Source: a virus
DNA: 24,474 bases
Reading direction: 5' to 3' (one strand)
IMG/VR virus record: IMGVR_UViG_3300025889_000909
Span: 1 to 24,474 of that record
Positions 14,754 through 20,710 of the stretch are shown here, piece by piece (within the stretch, counting starts at the first letter, position 1; each line of letters opens with the position of its first letter). The notes below the pieces were generated by a model. The model searched no databases, had not been told where the DNA came from, and saw nothing but the letters and a program-made list of their open reading frames with translations. The position numbers were made by a program, and so were the translations under genes.

Positions 14754-15509
14754 TTACTTTTTTGGGGGGTCTAACTCTATTGCATGATATATCGGTGTTT
14801 TTTCCGGCATTTCTTGATAGAGTCTTTTGTTCAGGTCTTCAATAGATACATAGTCCAAGTATGTATTTATCTTAGAGTCTGGACTCATGGAATAAATTTT
14901 TATTCCTAAAGGTTTACACATTAGATGAAACTTATATAGATATGTACTTAACTGATTATATAAATCAGTGTTCCACTGCCTTTGTTTATCAGACAGCTTC
15001 ATATCATCAAAGTAATCTCCGTTTTGTAAACTAAAATCGCACCCTACTAGATATATTTCTCTGTGTCCCATCCACATTATAATATTCAGCATGGTTGCAA
15101 AAGAGTTTTGGTGCCAGACAAATTTTCCTTCTTCTGTAAGATCGGAAAAAATATCATAAACTCCCTCTGCTTTTTTAAGGGTTGCGTAATACATATTATG
15201 AAGCTTAAATAGCTTAACTCCATTATATGTTCTATTTTGATAGCCTCCTCGTAGTATTTTTATAAAGGGCTCAAAGAAGAGATCTCTATTGTAACAATGA
15301 GGATCATCCATACCAACCCAAACATCTGGCTTAATTTTAGGGTAAACATTGTTCAGCCCAAAAATTACCTTTTTAGGCCCAGGAAGTAGTGAAGAATCTA
15401 TTTTGTTAAAGGACGGGCCACCACAGACAAGTATAGCTACAGAAGAGCTATACAGTCTGTGAAAACTAGAGGAGTGCCAAGCTCCTCTATTGAAGTAAAG
15501 CAGGGACAT
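14754..15509 (-). CDS. DUF115 / MptE-like (6-hydroxymethylpterin pyrophosphokinase-like) protein
   Basis: The 251-residue protein opens its core with VAILVCGGPSFNKID (about 24-38), the glycine-rich turn of the DUF115/MptE-like fold. PDVWVGMDDP and a later WHQNSFATMLNIIMWMG helix followed by IYLVGCDFS are the typical second half. Members include archaeal pterin pyrophosphokinases and sugar-transferase-like enzymes around flagellin or LPS modification. In phages the role is undefined and may be modification of a cell-surface or virion component. The ATG at 15509 nearly abuts the stop of the upstream gene. Confidence 0.7.
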   Translation of the reverse strand: MSLLYFNRGAWHSSSFHRLYSSSVAILVCGGPSFNKIDSSLLPGPKKVIFGLNNVYPKIKPDVWVGMDDPHCYNRDLFFEPFIKILRGGYQNRTYNGVKLFKLHNMYYATLKKAEGVYDIFSDLTEEGKFVWHQNSFATMLNIIMWMGHREIYLVGCDFSLQNGDYFDDMKLSDKQRQWNTDLYNQLSTYLYKFHLMCKPLGIKIYSMSPDSKINTYLDYVSIEDLNKRLYQEMPEKTPIYHAIELDPPKK

Positions 15510-15511
15510 TA

Positions 15512-15952
15512 TTAGCCATTAATAGAAGTAATGACTGAAGTAAAATATGCCGCAGCTTTACCAGTAAGTTTGCTTACTACTGCGTCATCTACTTCTTGCC
15601 CAGCATCTACGAGTGCCTTTTCCAAGGCTTCGATGGCTGCTGCTTTTGATACTCGACTAGAGCTTGAACTAGAAGAAGAGCTTGACGCCCCTGGGGTCTT
15701 CTTAACATATACTCCAGCTTTGGTTAAAATCATACGAACACCGTTCGGGCTCTCTTCTACTTCATCTGCGATTTGTTTAACAATCTCCATTGAAGTTTCG
15801 GGAGTTGGGTTTTCGCTTTCATACATCTCAATTACTTGGGCTTTCTTATCTTCATCCCACGCCATTCTACTGTTTCTCCGTTTTGGTTTTCCATAATATC
15901 CTGGGCAAGTACCCAGTTTGTCAAGTTGTTGTCTATAAAATCGGTCGCCCAC
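15512..15952 (-). CDS. HTH DNA-binding protein with poly-Ser linker
   Basis: The 146-residue protein has a short basic N-terminus with KPKRRNSR, then a Myb/HTH-like module (AWDEDKKAQVIEMYE ... IADEVEESPNGVRMILTKAG, about 31-83). A run of ten serines (about 90-99) and a C-terminal helical domain follow. The HTH closely resembles repeat 4 of the protein at 11589-12302, so they are probably paralogous. The serine codons are mixed (TCA, AGC, TCT, AGT), so the run is not a recent slippage product. The start is GTG at 15952 with AAGGA six bases before it and a leader of about 20 bases from P4. An internal ATG at 15865 (residue 30) with GGAG ten bases upstream could give a shorter form. Confidence 0.75.
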   Translation of the reverse strand: MGDRFYRQQLDKLGTCPGYYGKPKRRNSRMAWDEDKKAQVIEMYESENPTPETSMEIVKQIADEVEESPNGVRMILTKAGVYVKKTPGASSSSSSSSSSRVSKAAAIEALEKALVDAGQEVDDAVVSKLTGKAAAYFTSVITSING

Positions 15953-15978
15953 TGGTTTCCTTTAATTTATAAAAACAT

Positions 15979-16007
15979 ATTATGATATAATTTAACAAAA
16001 AAGTCAA
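15979..16007 (-). promoter_or_regulatory. Sigma-70 promoter P4 (TTGACT-17-CATAAT)
   Basis: The minus-strand -35 TTGACT is at 16002-16007 and the -10 CATAAT at 15979-15984, with a 17-bp spacer and the upstream extension GAAAAATATTTC. The TGA stop of the methyltransferase gene lies inside the -35 box. The predicted start near 15972 gives a leader of about 20 bases to the GTG at 15952. Confidence 0.78.
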
Positions 16008-16786
16008 GAAATATTTTTCGTTTTCTTGTTAATATACGCTTGAATTATCTCACCTTGAGTAACTGTAGGAGCTAGAGCTGTGTCAAAGGCACAACTCAAA
16101 TCAAGGTTTTCAAATATTTCTATAGCACTTTCATTTAGTATTTGAATAAATACATATTGAGTGATAGGAGTTGCGTCTTCTGGGAAGACTACCTCTCCTA
16201 CGGATTTGTATCCGGTTCTACGTATAGCAATGTCGGCTTTATTTAAGTCAAATGACTTTCCTTGCGCTACAATATTAAAGTCAGGATGAGAAGAGGGCAA
16301 TACTACTTTTTTTCTTTTGTAATCTCGTCGTTCCCATACTTGCCACACTGTTCTTATTTTCTCGGCTCCTCCTATAAAAATCCCGACATCAAGCAGCTCT
16401 TCATCTAATAGATGAAAGTATTCATTTAATTGGTTTACGATGTACGCTTTTCTAAACGAGCGAGGAATAATAAAAGCAATTTTGTAACAATATTTAGCAC
16501 AAGCATTAAAGAACTCAATTGCTCCTTGGGCACGATATCCAAAAGGTGGATTACCAACTGCAATTATTTTTTTATCTGTAGGTAGTTTCACTGTAAGAAA
16601 ATCTTGCTGAATTACCCCAGGACACTTAGGTTCGAGATCATACCCAAGCTTATTAGCTGGCATAATATTATAGAAACTTCCTGACCCTGCCGAAGGCTCT
16701 AGCCATATATCAGGGCTCTCTTCTTGCAGAGTAGAAAGTAGTCTAGAAGCTACTTCGGGATTAGTATAAAATTGGTCTAAACTCAT
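16004..16786 (-). CDS. N6-adenine DNA methyltransferase (probable modification enzyme)
   Basis: The 260-residue class I SAM methyltransferase starts with the DQFYTNPEVA signature seen in many phage and viral adenine methyltransferases. It has SAM motif I EPSAGSG (30-36), GYDLEPK (48-54), QDF (61-63) and catalytic motif IV NPPFG (79-83), the form expected for adenine N6 methylation. Its start overlaps the stop of the PD-(D/E)XK nuclease gene by four bases. With that nuclease it looks like the modification half of a type II restriction-modification pair, although a solitary self-protection or regulatory methylase is also possible. The target sequence cannot be read from the gene. The last codons run into the -35 box of P4. 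Confidence 0.85.
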   Translation of the reverse strand: MSLDQFYTNPEVASRLLSTLQEESPDIWLEPSAGSGSFYNIMPANKLGYDLEPKCPGVIQQDFLTVKLPTDKKIIAVGNPPFGYRAQGAIEFFNACAKYCYKIAFIIPRSFRKAYIVNQLNEYFHLLDEELLDVGIFIGGAEKIRTVWQVWERRDYKRKKVVLPSSHPDFNIVAQGKSFDLNKADIAIRRTGYKSVGEVVFPEDATPITQYVFIQILNESAIEIFENLDLSCAFDTALAPTVTQGEIIQAYINKKTKNIS

Positions 16787-17337
16787 GCGTATACATTCTT
16801 TTGAGTGTACATAGGTCGAGCATAATATGCCCAGCCCTTTCGGTTATTTGATAGATTTTCAAGTCTTTTATTGTGTTTTCTCACAACCTCAGTACATTCC
16901 ATATGACACTCTAATAATATCTCTCTCACTTCTGGATCCATAAGCTGATACCCTGAAAATATTTTAAACCCTACTGACGGGTCTGACAGTACATATGTAA
17001 AATCGTTGTTGATGAGGTGAGTGTTAAACTGATAACCACTAGCAGTCTTAGACGCTTTAACTTCAATAAAGAATACTTCCTCTTCGGTTACAGCAATAAA
17101 GTCGGGGGAATTTTGACTGCCTAGAGGCTGAGCGTAGAAGGTGTTGGGCTCCAACTGAAACTCTCCGTCTCGAACTGCTTTTACTAATTCAGTTTTATTT
17201 CTATAGCCTGAATCTTTAATCAGAGAAGCAATATCTAATTGTTTTAGTCCGTCAGCTCTAAGAGCTTCGCCTACTGCATTCTCTGCTATTTTTCCTGTAC
17301 CAATATAACTACTTGCTTCTAGAAGTTCAATCCACAT
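16783..17337 (-). CDS. PD-(D/E)XK nuclease, putative type II restriction endonuclease
   Basis: The 184-residue protein has an N-terminal helix with a conserved-type glutamate (GKIAENAVGEAL). The catalytic core is SPDFIAV followed 12 residues later by IEVKASK (Asp79, Glu92, Lys94), a clear PD-(D/E)XK site. The next strand YQFNTHLINNDFTYVLSD resembles the region after the EVK strand in type II restriction enzymes. It directly precedes and overlaps the adenine methyltransferase gene, which is why I call it a restriction partner. A phage nuclease that degrades host DNA is an alternative. Its ATG lies just after a promoter remnant; the altered -35 (TTGAGA) appears to supply the Shine-Dalgarno GAGA. 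Confidence 0.68.
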   Translation of the reverse strand: MWIELLEASSYIGTGKIAENAVGEALRADGLKQLDIASLIKDSGYRNKTELVKAVRDGEFQLEPNTFYAQPLGSQNSPDFIAVTEEEVFFIEVKASKTASGYQFNTHLINNDFTYVLSDPSVGFKIFSGYQLMDPEVREILLECHMECTEVVRKHNKRLENLSNNRKGWAYYARPMYTQKNVYA

Positions 17338-17344
17338 AAATTTT

Positions 17345-17360
17345 TCTCAAGAAATATTTT
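17345..17360 (-). promoter_or_regulatory. Promoter remnant P5: shared -35 extension without a -10
   Basis: The minus strand reads AAAATATTTC then TTGAGA at 17345-17350, matching the shared extended -35 of the other promoters except for the fifth base of the hexamer. At 17-bp spacing the expected -10 reads AACTTC, inside the nuclease gene, so it is unlikely to be active. The altered base creates GAGA eight bases before the nuclease ATG, which can act as a ribosome-binding site. Confidence 0.55.
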
Positions 17361-17361
17361 T

Positions 17362-18033
17362 TTATTGTTTAACAATTTCCAGTTCTTCTACCGCATTAGC
17401 TACATTTGGAAAATGTTCTTTGATAACAGCCCATGCAAGACTTGCAACATCCGAATGCTCCAGTTGGGTTCCATTAGAAATGCGTAACCCAACATAATGA
17501 ATCCAGCTACGAAGAGTCCCTGCCATATATAATTTTGAGTAAGTATTGCCCTCCGGAAGAACTGCTCTTGCTTGTTCTTTTGCGATTCCATGTTCTAGTG
17601 CCCACTTATAAACTGTTCTTACAGTTTCTATGACGGCCAACTGTTTGTTCTGCCACGCATCTTCCAGTTTTACGTCTTCATTTGGAATACTGTTTTGCCT
17701 ATTTTTAGTATCTTGTAATCGACCCTCCCTGATTAAAAAGCTAAGGTCATCTGTTGGGTCCGCGTACCTCTGGCTAAATTCTTGAAAAGAAAAAGATCTA
17801 TGTCTAAGAATTTGTCGGGCAATATCTCTAGTTGTTACTATCTCCATTGTAAGAGATACCATCTCAAAAGGAGACCAGTGCCCTTCTCTAACCAAGTATT
17901 TTACAAGACCTTTTGCTGTCTTTGAATTATTTTGATTGCTTGGGTTGCTCACTCTTGCACAGTATGTTATTAGTTCTTCTGGGGAGTGGTCTGGTGATTG
18001 ACTGATTGAAATCAGTCTCACTTCATTGTTCAT
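17362..18033 (-). CDS. thyX: Flavin-dependent thymidylate synthase ThyX
   Basis: The 223-residue protein has the ThyX motif RHR-x7-S (Arg77, His78, Arg79, Ser87) continuing SQRY. Its second half is typical, with ARAVLPEGNTYSKLYMAGTLRSWIHYVGLR. The enzyme makes dTMP from dUMP with methylenetetrahydrofolate and FAD, raising the thymidine supply for an AT-rich phage genome. Length is normal. The ATG at 18033 overlaps the stop of the preceding gene (TAATG). Confidence 0.96.
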   Translation of the reverse strand: MNNEVRLISISQSPDHSPEELITYCARVSNPSNQNNSKTAKGLVKYLVREGHWSPFEMVSLTMEIVTTRDIARQILRHRSFSFQEFSQRYADPTDDLSFLIREGRLQDTKNRQNSIPNEDVKLEDAWQNKQLAVIETVRTVYKWALEHGIAKEQARAVLPEGNTYSKLYMAGTLRSWIHYVGLRISNGTQLEHSDVASLAWAVIKEHFPNVANAVEELEIVKQ

Positions 18034-18614
18034 TATCTACTAATCCTTTTTTCATAATCAGCTATTTCTTCGTCCCACCACCAAGGCTTTCCTCTAACTT
18101 TCCAGGTAGCACCTTTACTAATCGCTGCTTTATCCTTCATATAAAACATACGATAAGAGGCTATAGCATCATCACTCTTTAGCTCTTCAGGCATTGCTTG
18201 GGCAAAGGCTGTGAGTCCCCTGTTTGGTAAGTGTACCATATCAGGCAACTTCGAGATAACTTCGGAGAAGGACTTATGATTTGCTCCCCCTCTAAAGATG
18301 TGTTCTTGGTTGAGAGCGTGTGCGTAGCAAAAAAGCCACTCATAGTTTTCTCTAGACTCTCTAGCCCATATCGTGCAAGGATGGTTGTACATAGTAGGCA
18401 AATAAGGAAAATCTCTAACTGTATTTTTCTTCGCCTCTTTAAGGACAGCCCATTCTTCACTTGTAAGTTTTCGTGGTACATAGCCTAAATATTTATCTAT
18501 CCAGTGGTTCGTGCACAACATTTGTGCACTCTCTAGCTGCATTTTGCCTGTGTGAGGATCTATGTGATACTGAGCACAGGCATCTATATCTTTGTCAAGT
18601 ACAAATATATTCAT
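18033..18614 (-). CDS. Conserved phage protein of unknown function (MNIFVLD family)
   Basis: The 193-residue protein has an N-terminal MNIFVLDKDIDACAQYHID segment and a His/Trp/Cys-rich centre NHPCTIWARESRENYEWL, then a Trp-rich C-terminal tail (KPWWWDEE). From memory, proteins with 'MNIFVLD.dp..aA..h.D.H..Km..E..Q.L' followed by 'HPc..W.r.S..NY.Wl' are common in phages and sometimes labelled pyrimidine-dimer glycosylase-like, but I know of no firm function. The conserved histidines and glutamate could bind metal. The ATG at 18614 is the family's normal start and sits at the position where transcription from P6 should begin, implying a leaderless message. Confidence 0.75.
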   Translation of the reverse strand: MNIFVLDKDIDACAQYHIDPHTGKMQLESAQMLCTNHWIDKYLGYVPRKLTSEEWAVLKEAKKNTVRDFPYLPTMYNHPCTIWARESRENYEWLFCYAHALNQEHIFRGGANHKSFSEVISKLPDMVHLPNRGLTAFAQAMPEELKSDDAIASYRMFYMKDKAAISKGATWKVRGKPWWWDEEIADYEKRISR

Positions 18615-18621
18615 AGCCTAT

Positions 18622-18650
18622 ATTATACTCTTTTATAGGGTTGAAGTCAA
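18622..18650 (-). promoter_or_regulatory. Sigma-70 promoter P6 (TTGACT-17-TATAAT)
   Basis: The minus-strand -35 TTGACT is at 18645-18650 and the -10 TATAAT at 18622-18627, with a 17-bp spacer and the upstream extension TTAAAATAGTTC. Seven bases separate the -10 from the A of the ATG at 18614, so that A is the natural start of transcription. The lysozyme gene ends eight bases upstream of the -35. Confidence 0.85.
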
Positions 18651-18658
18651 GAACTATT

Positions 18659-19105
18659 TTAAATGTTCTCCAACCGAACCATTAAACGCTCTGCTCTATT
18701 AGTTACTTGTCTGTACCACTTGCTGTCCCGTCCTTCAACGGCAGCAGTTTTCCAGTCTCCTTCTTTACAAGCAGCAATAAATTTTTTAAAACCTGACAAT
18801 CTTGGGCGACCCATATTAAACATCATATTTACAATTACTTGTTGTGCTTCTTCTGGAAATCCTTCAAATTCGTCTCCAGGAAAAAGATGGTGACACTCTG
18901 CGATGGCAATATTTAAATCTTGATCAAACGCTTCCCATACTCGCTCTTCTGATACAGGAGTTTCAAAAGGCTGACCCCACTCAGGGTCTTGGTTAGTAAT
19001 TAGGTGTCCAACACCGAAAGTGTGTAAGCCTAGGTGGTCAGCATATACTTTATACTCTACACCTTCATCAATTTTTAGTGTTTCAAATACTTCTTGTCTA
19101 TTCAT
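18659..19105 (-). CDS. T4-type lysozyme (GH24 muramidase endolysin)
   Basis: The 148-residue protein aligns with T4 lysozyme. The catalytic triad spacing is exact: Glu14 in IDEG, Asp23 in YADHLG and Thr29 in HTFGVGH, equivalent to Glu11, Asp20 and Thr26. The C-terminal half has VNMMFNMG and RAERLMVRL, typical of the family. It hydrolyses peptidoglycan. There is no signal peptide or membrane anchor, so export should need a holin; a 31-residue one-TM peptide gene lies immediately upstream. The ATG is preceded by AGGAG about eight bases away. Confidence 0.96.
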   Translation of the reverse strand: MNRQEVFETLKIDEGVEYKVYADHLGLHTFGVGHLITNQDPEWGQPFETPVSEERVWEAFDQDLNIAIAECHHLFPGDEFEGFPEEAQQVIVNMMFNMGRPRLSGFKKFIAACKEGDWKTAAVEGRDSKWYRQVTNRAERLMVRLENI

Positions 19106-19124
19106 TTATTTTCTCCTAAAGTGC

Positions 19125-19143
19125 AAGGGGGCAAAGCCCCCTT
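19125..19143 (-). promoter_or_regulatory. Strong GC hairpin in front of the lysozyme gene
   Basis: A perfect 8-bp stem (AAGGGGGC / GCCCCCTT) with a 3-base loop lies between the small TM gene and lysozyme, ending 19 bases before the lysozyme ATG. It is followed on the minus strand by GCACTTT, not a U-run, so it is a poor intrinsic terminator. It may stabilise or delimit mRNA, or attenuate expression of the lysozyme. Confidence 0.6.
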
Positions 19144-19146
19144 ACT

Positions 19147-19242
19147 TTATAGCTCAGCCAATATTACAAGAAAAGAGCAAAATAGGCATAAGCCTAAAAT
19201 ACTCTCAGCATTGGCGATAGCTTTTTTGGTCATTGTTTTCAC
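19147..19242 (-). CDS. 31-residue one-TM peptide, holin candidate
   Basis: GTG at 19242 to TAA at 19147 encodes a short peptide: a basic N-terminus (KTMTKKA) followed by one hydrophobic stretch (ILGLCLFCSFLVILAEL). AGGAG lies five bases before the GTG and overlaps the hsp20 stop; an ATG three codons later would be too far away. The position directly upstream of a lysozyme with no signal peptide, the single TM segment and the strong ribosome-binding site suggest a minimal holin or lysis regulator. At 31 residues it is smaller than typical holins (60 or more), so the role is only inferred. Confidence 0.55.
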   Translation of the reverse strand: MKTMTKKAIANAESILGLCLFCSFLVILAEL

Positions 19243-19250
19243 AAATACTC

Positions 19251-19679
19251 CTAGTTAATTGAAATCATCACTGGTTTCAATTCTTCAGGAAGTTCTTCAT
19301 GCAAATCAATACAGAGCAGTCCGCGCTCCATATAAGCGCGATCGAGTTTCACATGCTTGTTTACAGCAAAAGTTTTTTCAAAACATCTACCGCTCAAACC
19401 CTTATGAACATACCTCTCCCCAGAAGGAAGACTCTGCTTATTAGTGCCTGAAACAGTTAAAACTCCGTTGTGAAGTTTGATGCTTATATCTTCTTTGGAC
19501 CAGCCAGGTACTGCTAATTCAATTCGCCACCTGCCTTCATCTTCGCTTTTAACAATATTAAAACGAGGATATCCACCGTCCATTGTTGAAGAGAAAAAAT
19601 TCTCGTGATTTACATACTGGTCAAAACCTAAGAAAATTTTTCTTAAGTCCGCCACTGCTAGTTGTTTAGCATTTGTCAT
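19251..19679 (-). CDS. Small heat-shock protein Hsp20 (alpha-crystallin domain)
   Basis: The 142-residue protein has an alpha-crystallin domain over about 38-135: WRIELAVPGWSKEDISIKL, then LTVSG, the FEKTF strand, and the canonical AYMERGLLCIDL strand ending in a short LKPVMISIN tail. Such chaperones hold unfolding proteins during infection; Hsp20 genes are known from marine myoviruses, where they may aid virion assembly. The ATG at 19679 has AAGGAG seven bases upstream. The gene is moderately GC-rich relative to neighbours, suggesting good expression. Confidence 0.94.
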   Translation of the reverse strand: MTNAKQLAVADLRKIFLGFDQYVNHENFFSSTMDGGYPRFNIVKSEDEGRWRIELAVPGWSKEDISIKLHNGVLTVSGTNKQSLPSGERYVHKGLSGRCFEKTFAVNKHVKLDRAYMERGLLCIDLHEELPEELKPVMISIN

Positions 19680-19752
19680 AAAGTTCTCCTTATATGTTAT
19701 GCGCTCTTTCGATACGCAGGTTGCCCTAAAAGGGTCGGTTAGTTTTAGCTTT
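19680..19752 (-). promoter_or_regulatory. hsp20 leader with small hairpins
   Basis: This 73-base gap holds the AAGGAG of hsp20 (19686-19691). It also has a CCCT-TTT-AGGG hairpin (19724-19734) and a weaker TGCG...CGCA pair around 19699-19717. The CCUU of the first hairpin could pair with the AAGG of the ribosome-binding site. I see no promoter of the shared type. The structures are weak, and a thermosensor role is only a thought prompted by the downstream gene. Confidence 0.3.
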
Positions 19753-19980
19753 TTAAAGAGAGCCTACCTCTACAAATTCTGTGATAGTATTCTTATATAT
19801 AGACTTCCACTCTTTCGTTCCTAAGTCATAGAAAGCATAAACGTTACTTTCAGGCCTGTTTTTCAGTACCTTTCCGTTATGTTTTGTTGTTGCTTTAAAA
19901 GATAGAGGCTCGCCAGTTCTATAATGAGAATACTTTAATAATACAGTTCCATTTTCAACTTTCTGTAGTAGTTCAGTCAT
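19753..19980 (-). CDS. Small hypothetical phage protein
   Basis: The 75-residue protein is strand-rich: VENGTVLLKYSHYRTGEP, then NVYAFYDLGTKEWKSIYKNTITEF. It vaguely recalls small phage SH3-like or DUF2693-type proteins, in which a final strand follows a 'v.D...g.wr' segment, but the match is too weak to name. The ATG at 19980 lies four bases after the glycosyltransferase stop with no strong Shine-Dalgarno, so translation may be coupled. Confidence 0.6.
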   Translation of the reverse strand: MTELLQKVENGTVLLKYSHYRTGEPLSFKATTKHNGKVLKNRPESNVYAFYDLGTKEWKSIYKNTITEFVEVGSL

Positions 19981-19984
19981 AAGT

Positions 19985-20710
19985 TTATTTATTCATAAAA
20001 CTTAGCCATTCAGGAGAATTATCTTGTTTCTTTCTATCTCCCTTTTTATGGTCTATAAAAGGAGCCAGTTTCGGGTCTCTAGCCATAATATGAAGATCGC
20101 CATTTGGATCTCCAAGTTTAGTTTCTGAATAATCAGAAACTCCTAAAAATTTTTTCCTAGTTGCGTCGAACGCATGACAATCTGTAAAAGCTTTTTCATT
20201 ATAAATATTATCTGCTAAATACATATCCTCATAATATTTGAAAAAGTCTACTGATACTGATTTATTTAAGTCAAAGAATATTATTCCGCACTCAGTATAA
20301 AAATCTGGCCTATCGTAGAATGCAACAAAAGAGTTATTTAGCATATCATTGGCCCACTCATCTGTTATCTTATCAATAAATATACAATCAGCATCCATCC
20401 ATATAAACTTACTACTTATATTTGAAATAGAAAATCTTGCTTGGGAAAATACTTTAGAAGAAAATCTTACTGCATCCTGAAGGTATGTCTTAACAAGCCT
20501 ATTTTTGTTTCTATCCCTAAACTCATACCAGTGCTCAGGCAAAGGTAAAAAAGTAATATTGTCTATAATAGGAAAATCTTCTAAAGAATCTTCGGTATAA
20601 ACAAACATGGGTATATCAATATTTTTACTTTTATAAGTATCAAGAAGCTGATAGCCAAATTTATTTAGTAACTTTTTACTCATAGAAGTTACTATACTAT
20701 ATTCTGTCAT
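19985..20710 (-). CDS. GT-A-type glycosyltransferase-like protein
   Basis: The 241-residue protein resembles GT8-like transferases. The N-terminal half is Rossmann-like (YSIVTSMSKKLL...MFVYTED). A helix precedes KFIWMDADCIF, where Asp106-Ala-Asp108 forms the DxD metal/sugar-nucleotide site. ECGIIFFD and a C-terminal DHKKGDRKKQ basic loop follow. It lies directly downstream of GDP-mannose dehydratase with a 4-base overlap, so it may use the GDP-sugar made there, for example to modify a virion or host-surface glycan. Donor and acceptor are not readable. Confidence 0.72.
   Translation of the reverse strand: MTEYSIVTSMSKKLLNKFGYQLLDTYKSKNIDIPMFVYTEDSLEDFPIIDNITFLPLPEHWYEFRDRNKNRLVKTYLQDAVRFSSKVFSQARFSISNISSKFIWMDADCIFIDKITDEWANDMLNNSFVAFYDRPDFYTECGIIFFDLNKSVSVDFFKYYEDMYLADNIYNEKAFTDCHAFDATRKKFLGVSDYSETKLGDPNGDLHIMARDPKLAPFIDHKKGDRKKQDNSPEWLSFMNK

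Noticed and set aside
15531-15896. 121-codon plus-strand frame
   Set aside because: It is antisense to the poly-Ser HTH gene; its Glu/Leu run is the reverse of the serine codons, and all supported genes run on the minus strand.
15896-15924. Internal promoter TTGACA-17-GGATAT inside the HTH gene
   Set aside because: The -35 is perfect but the -10 matches poorly, the shared upstream motif is absent, and it lies within a gene. It could drive the internal ATG at 15865 but support is too thin.
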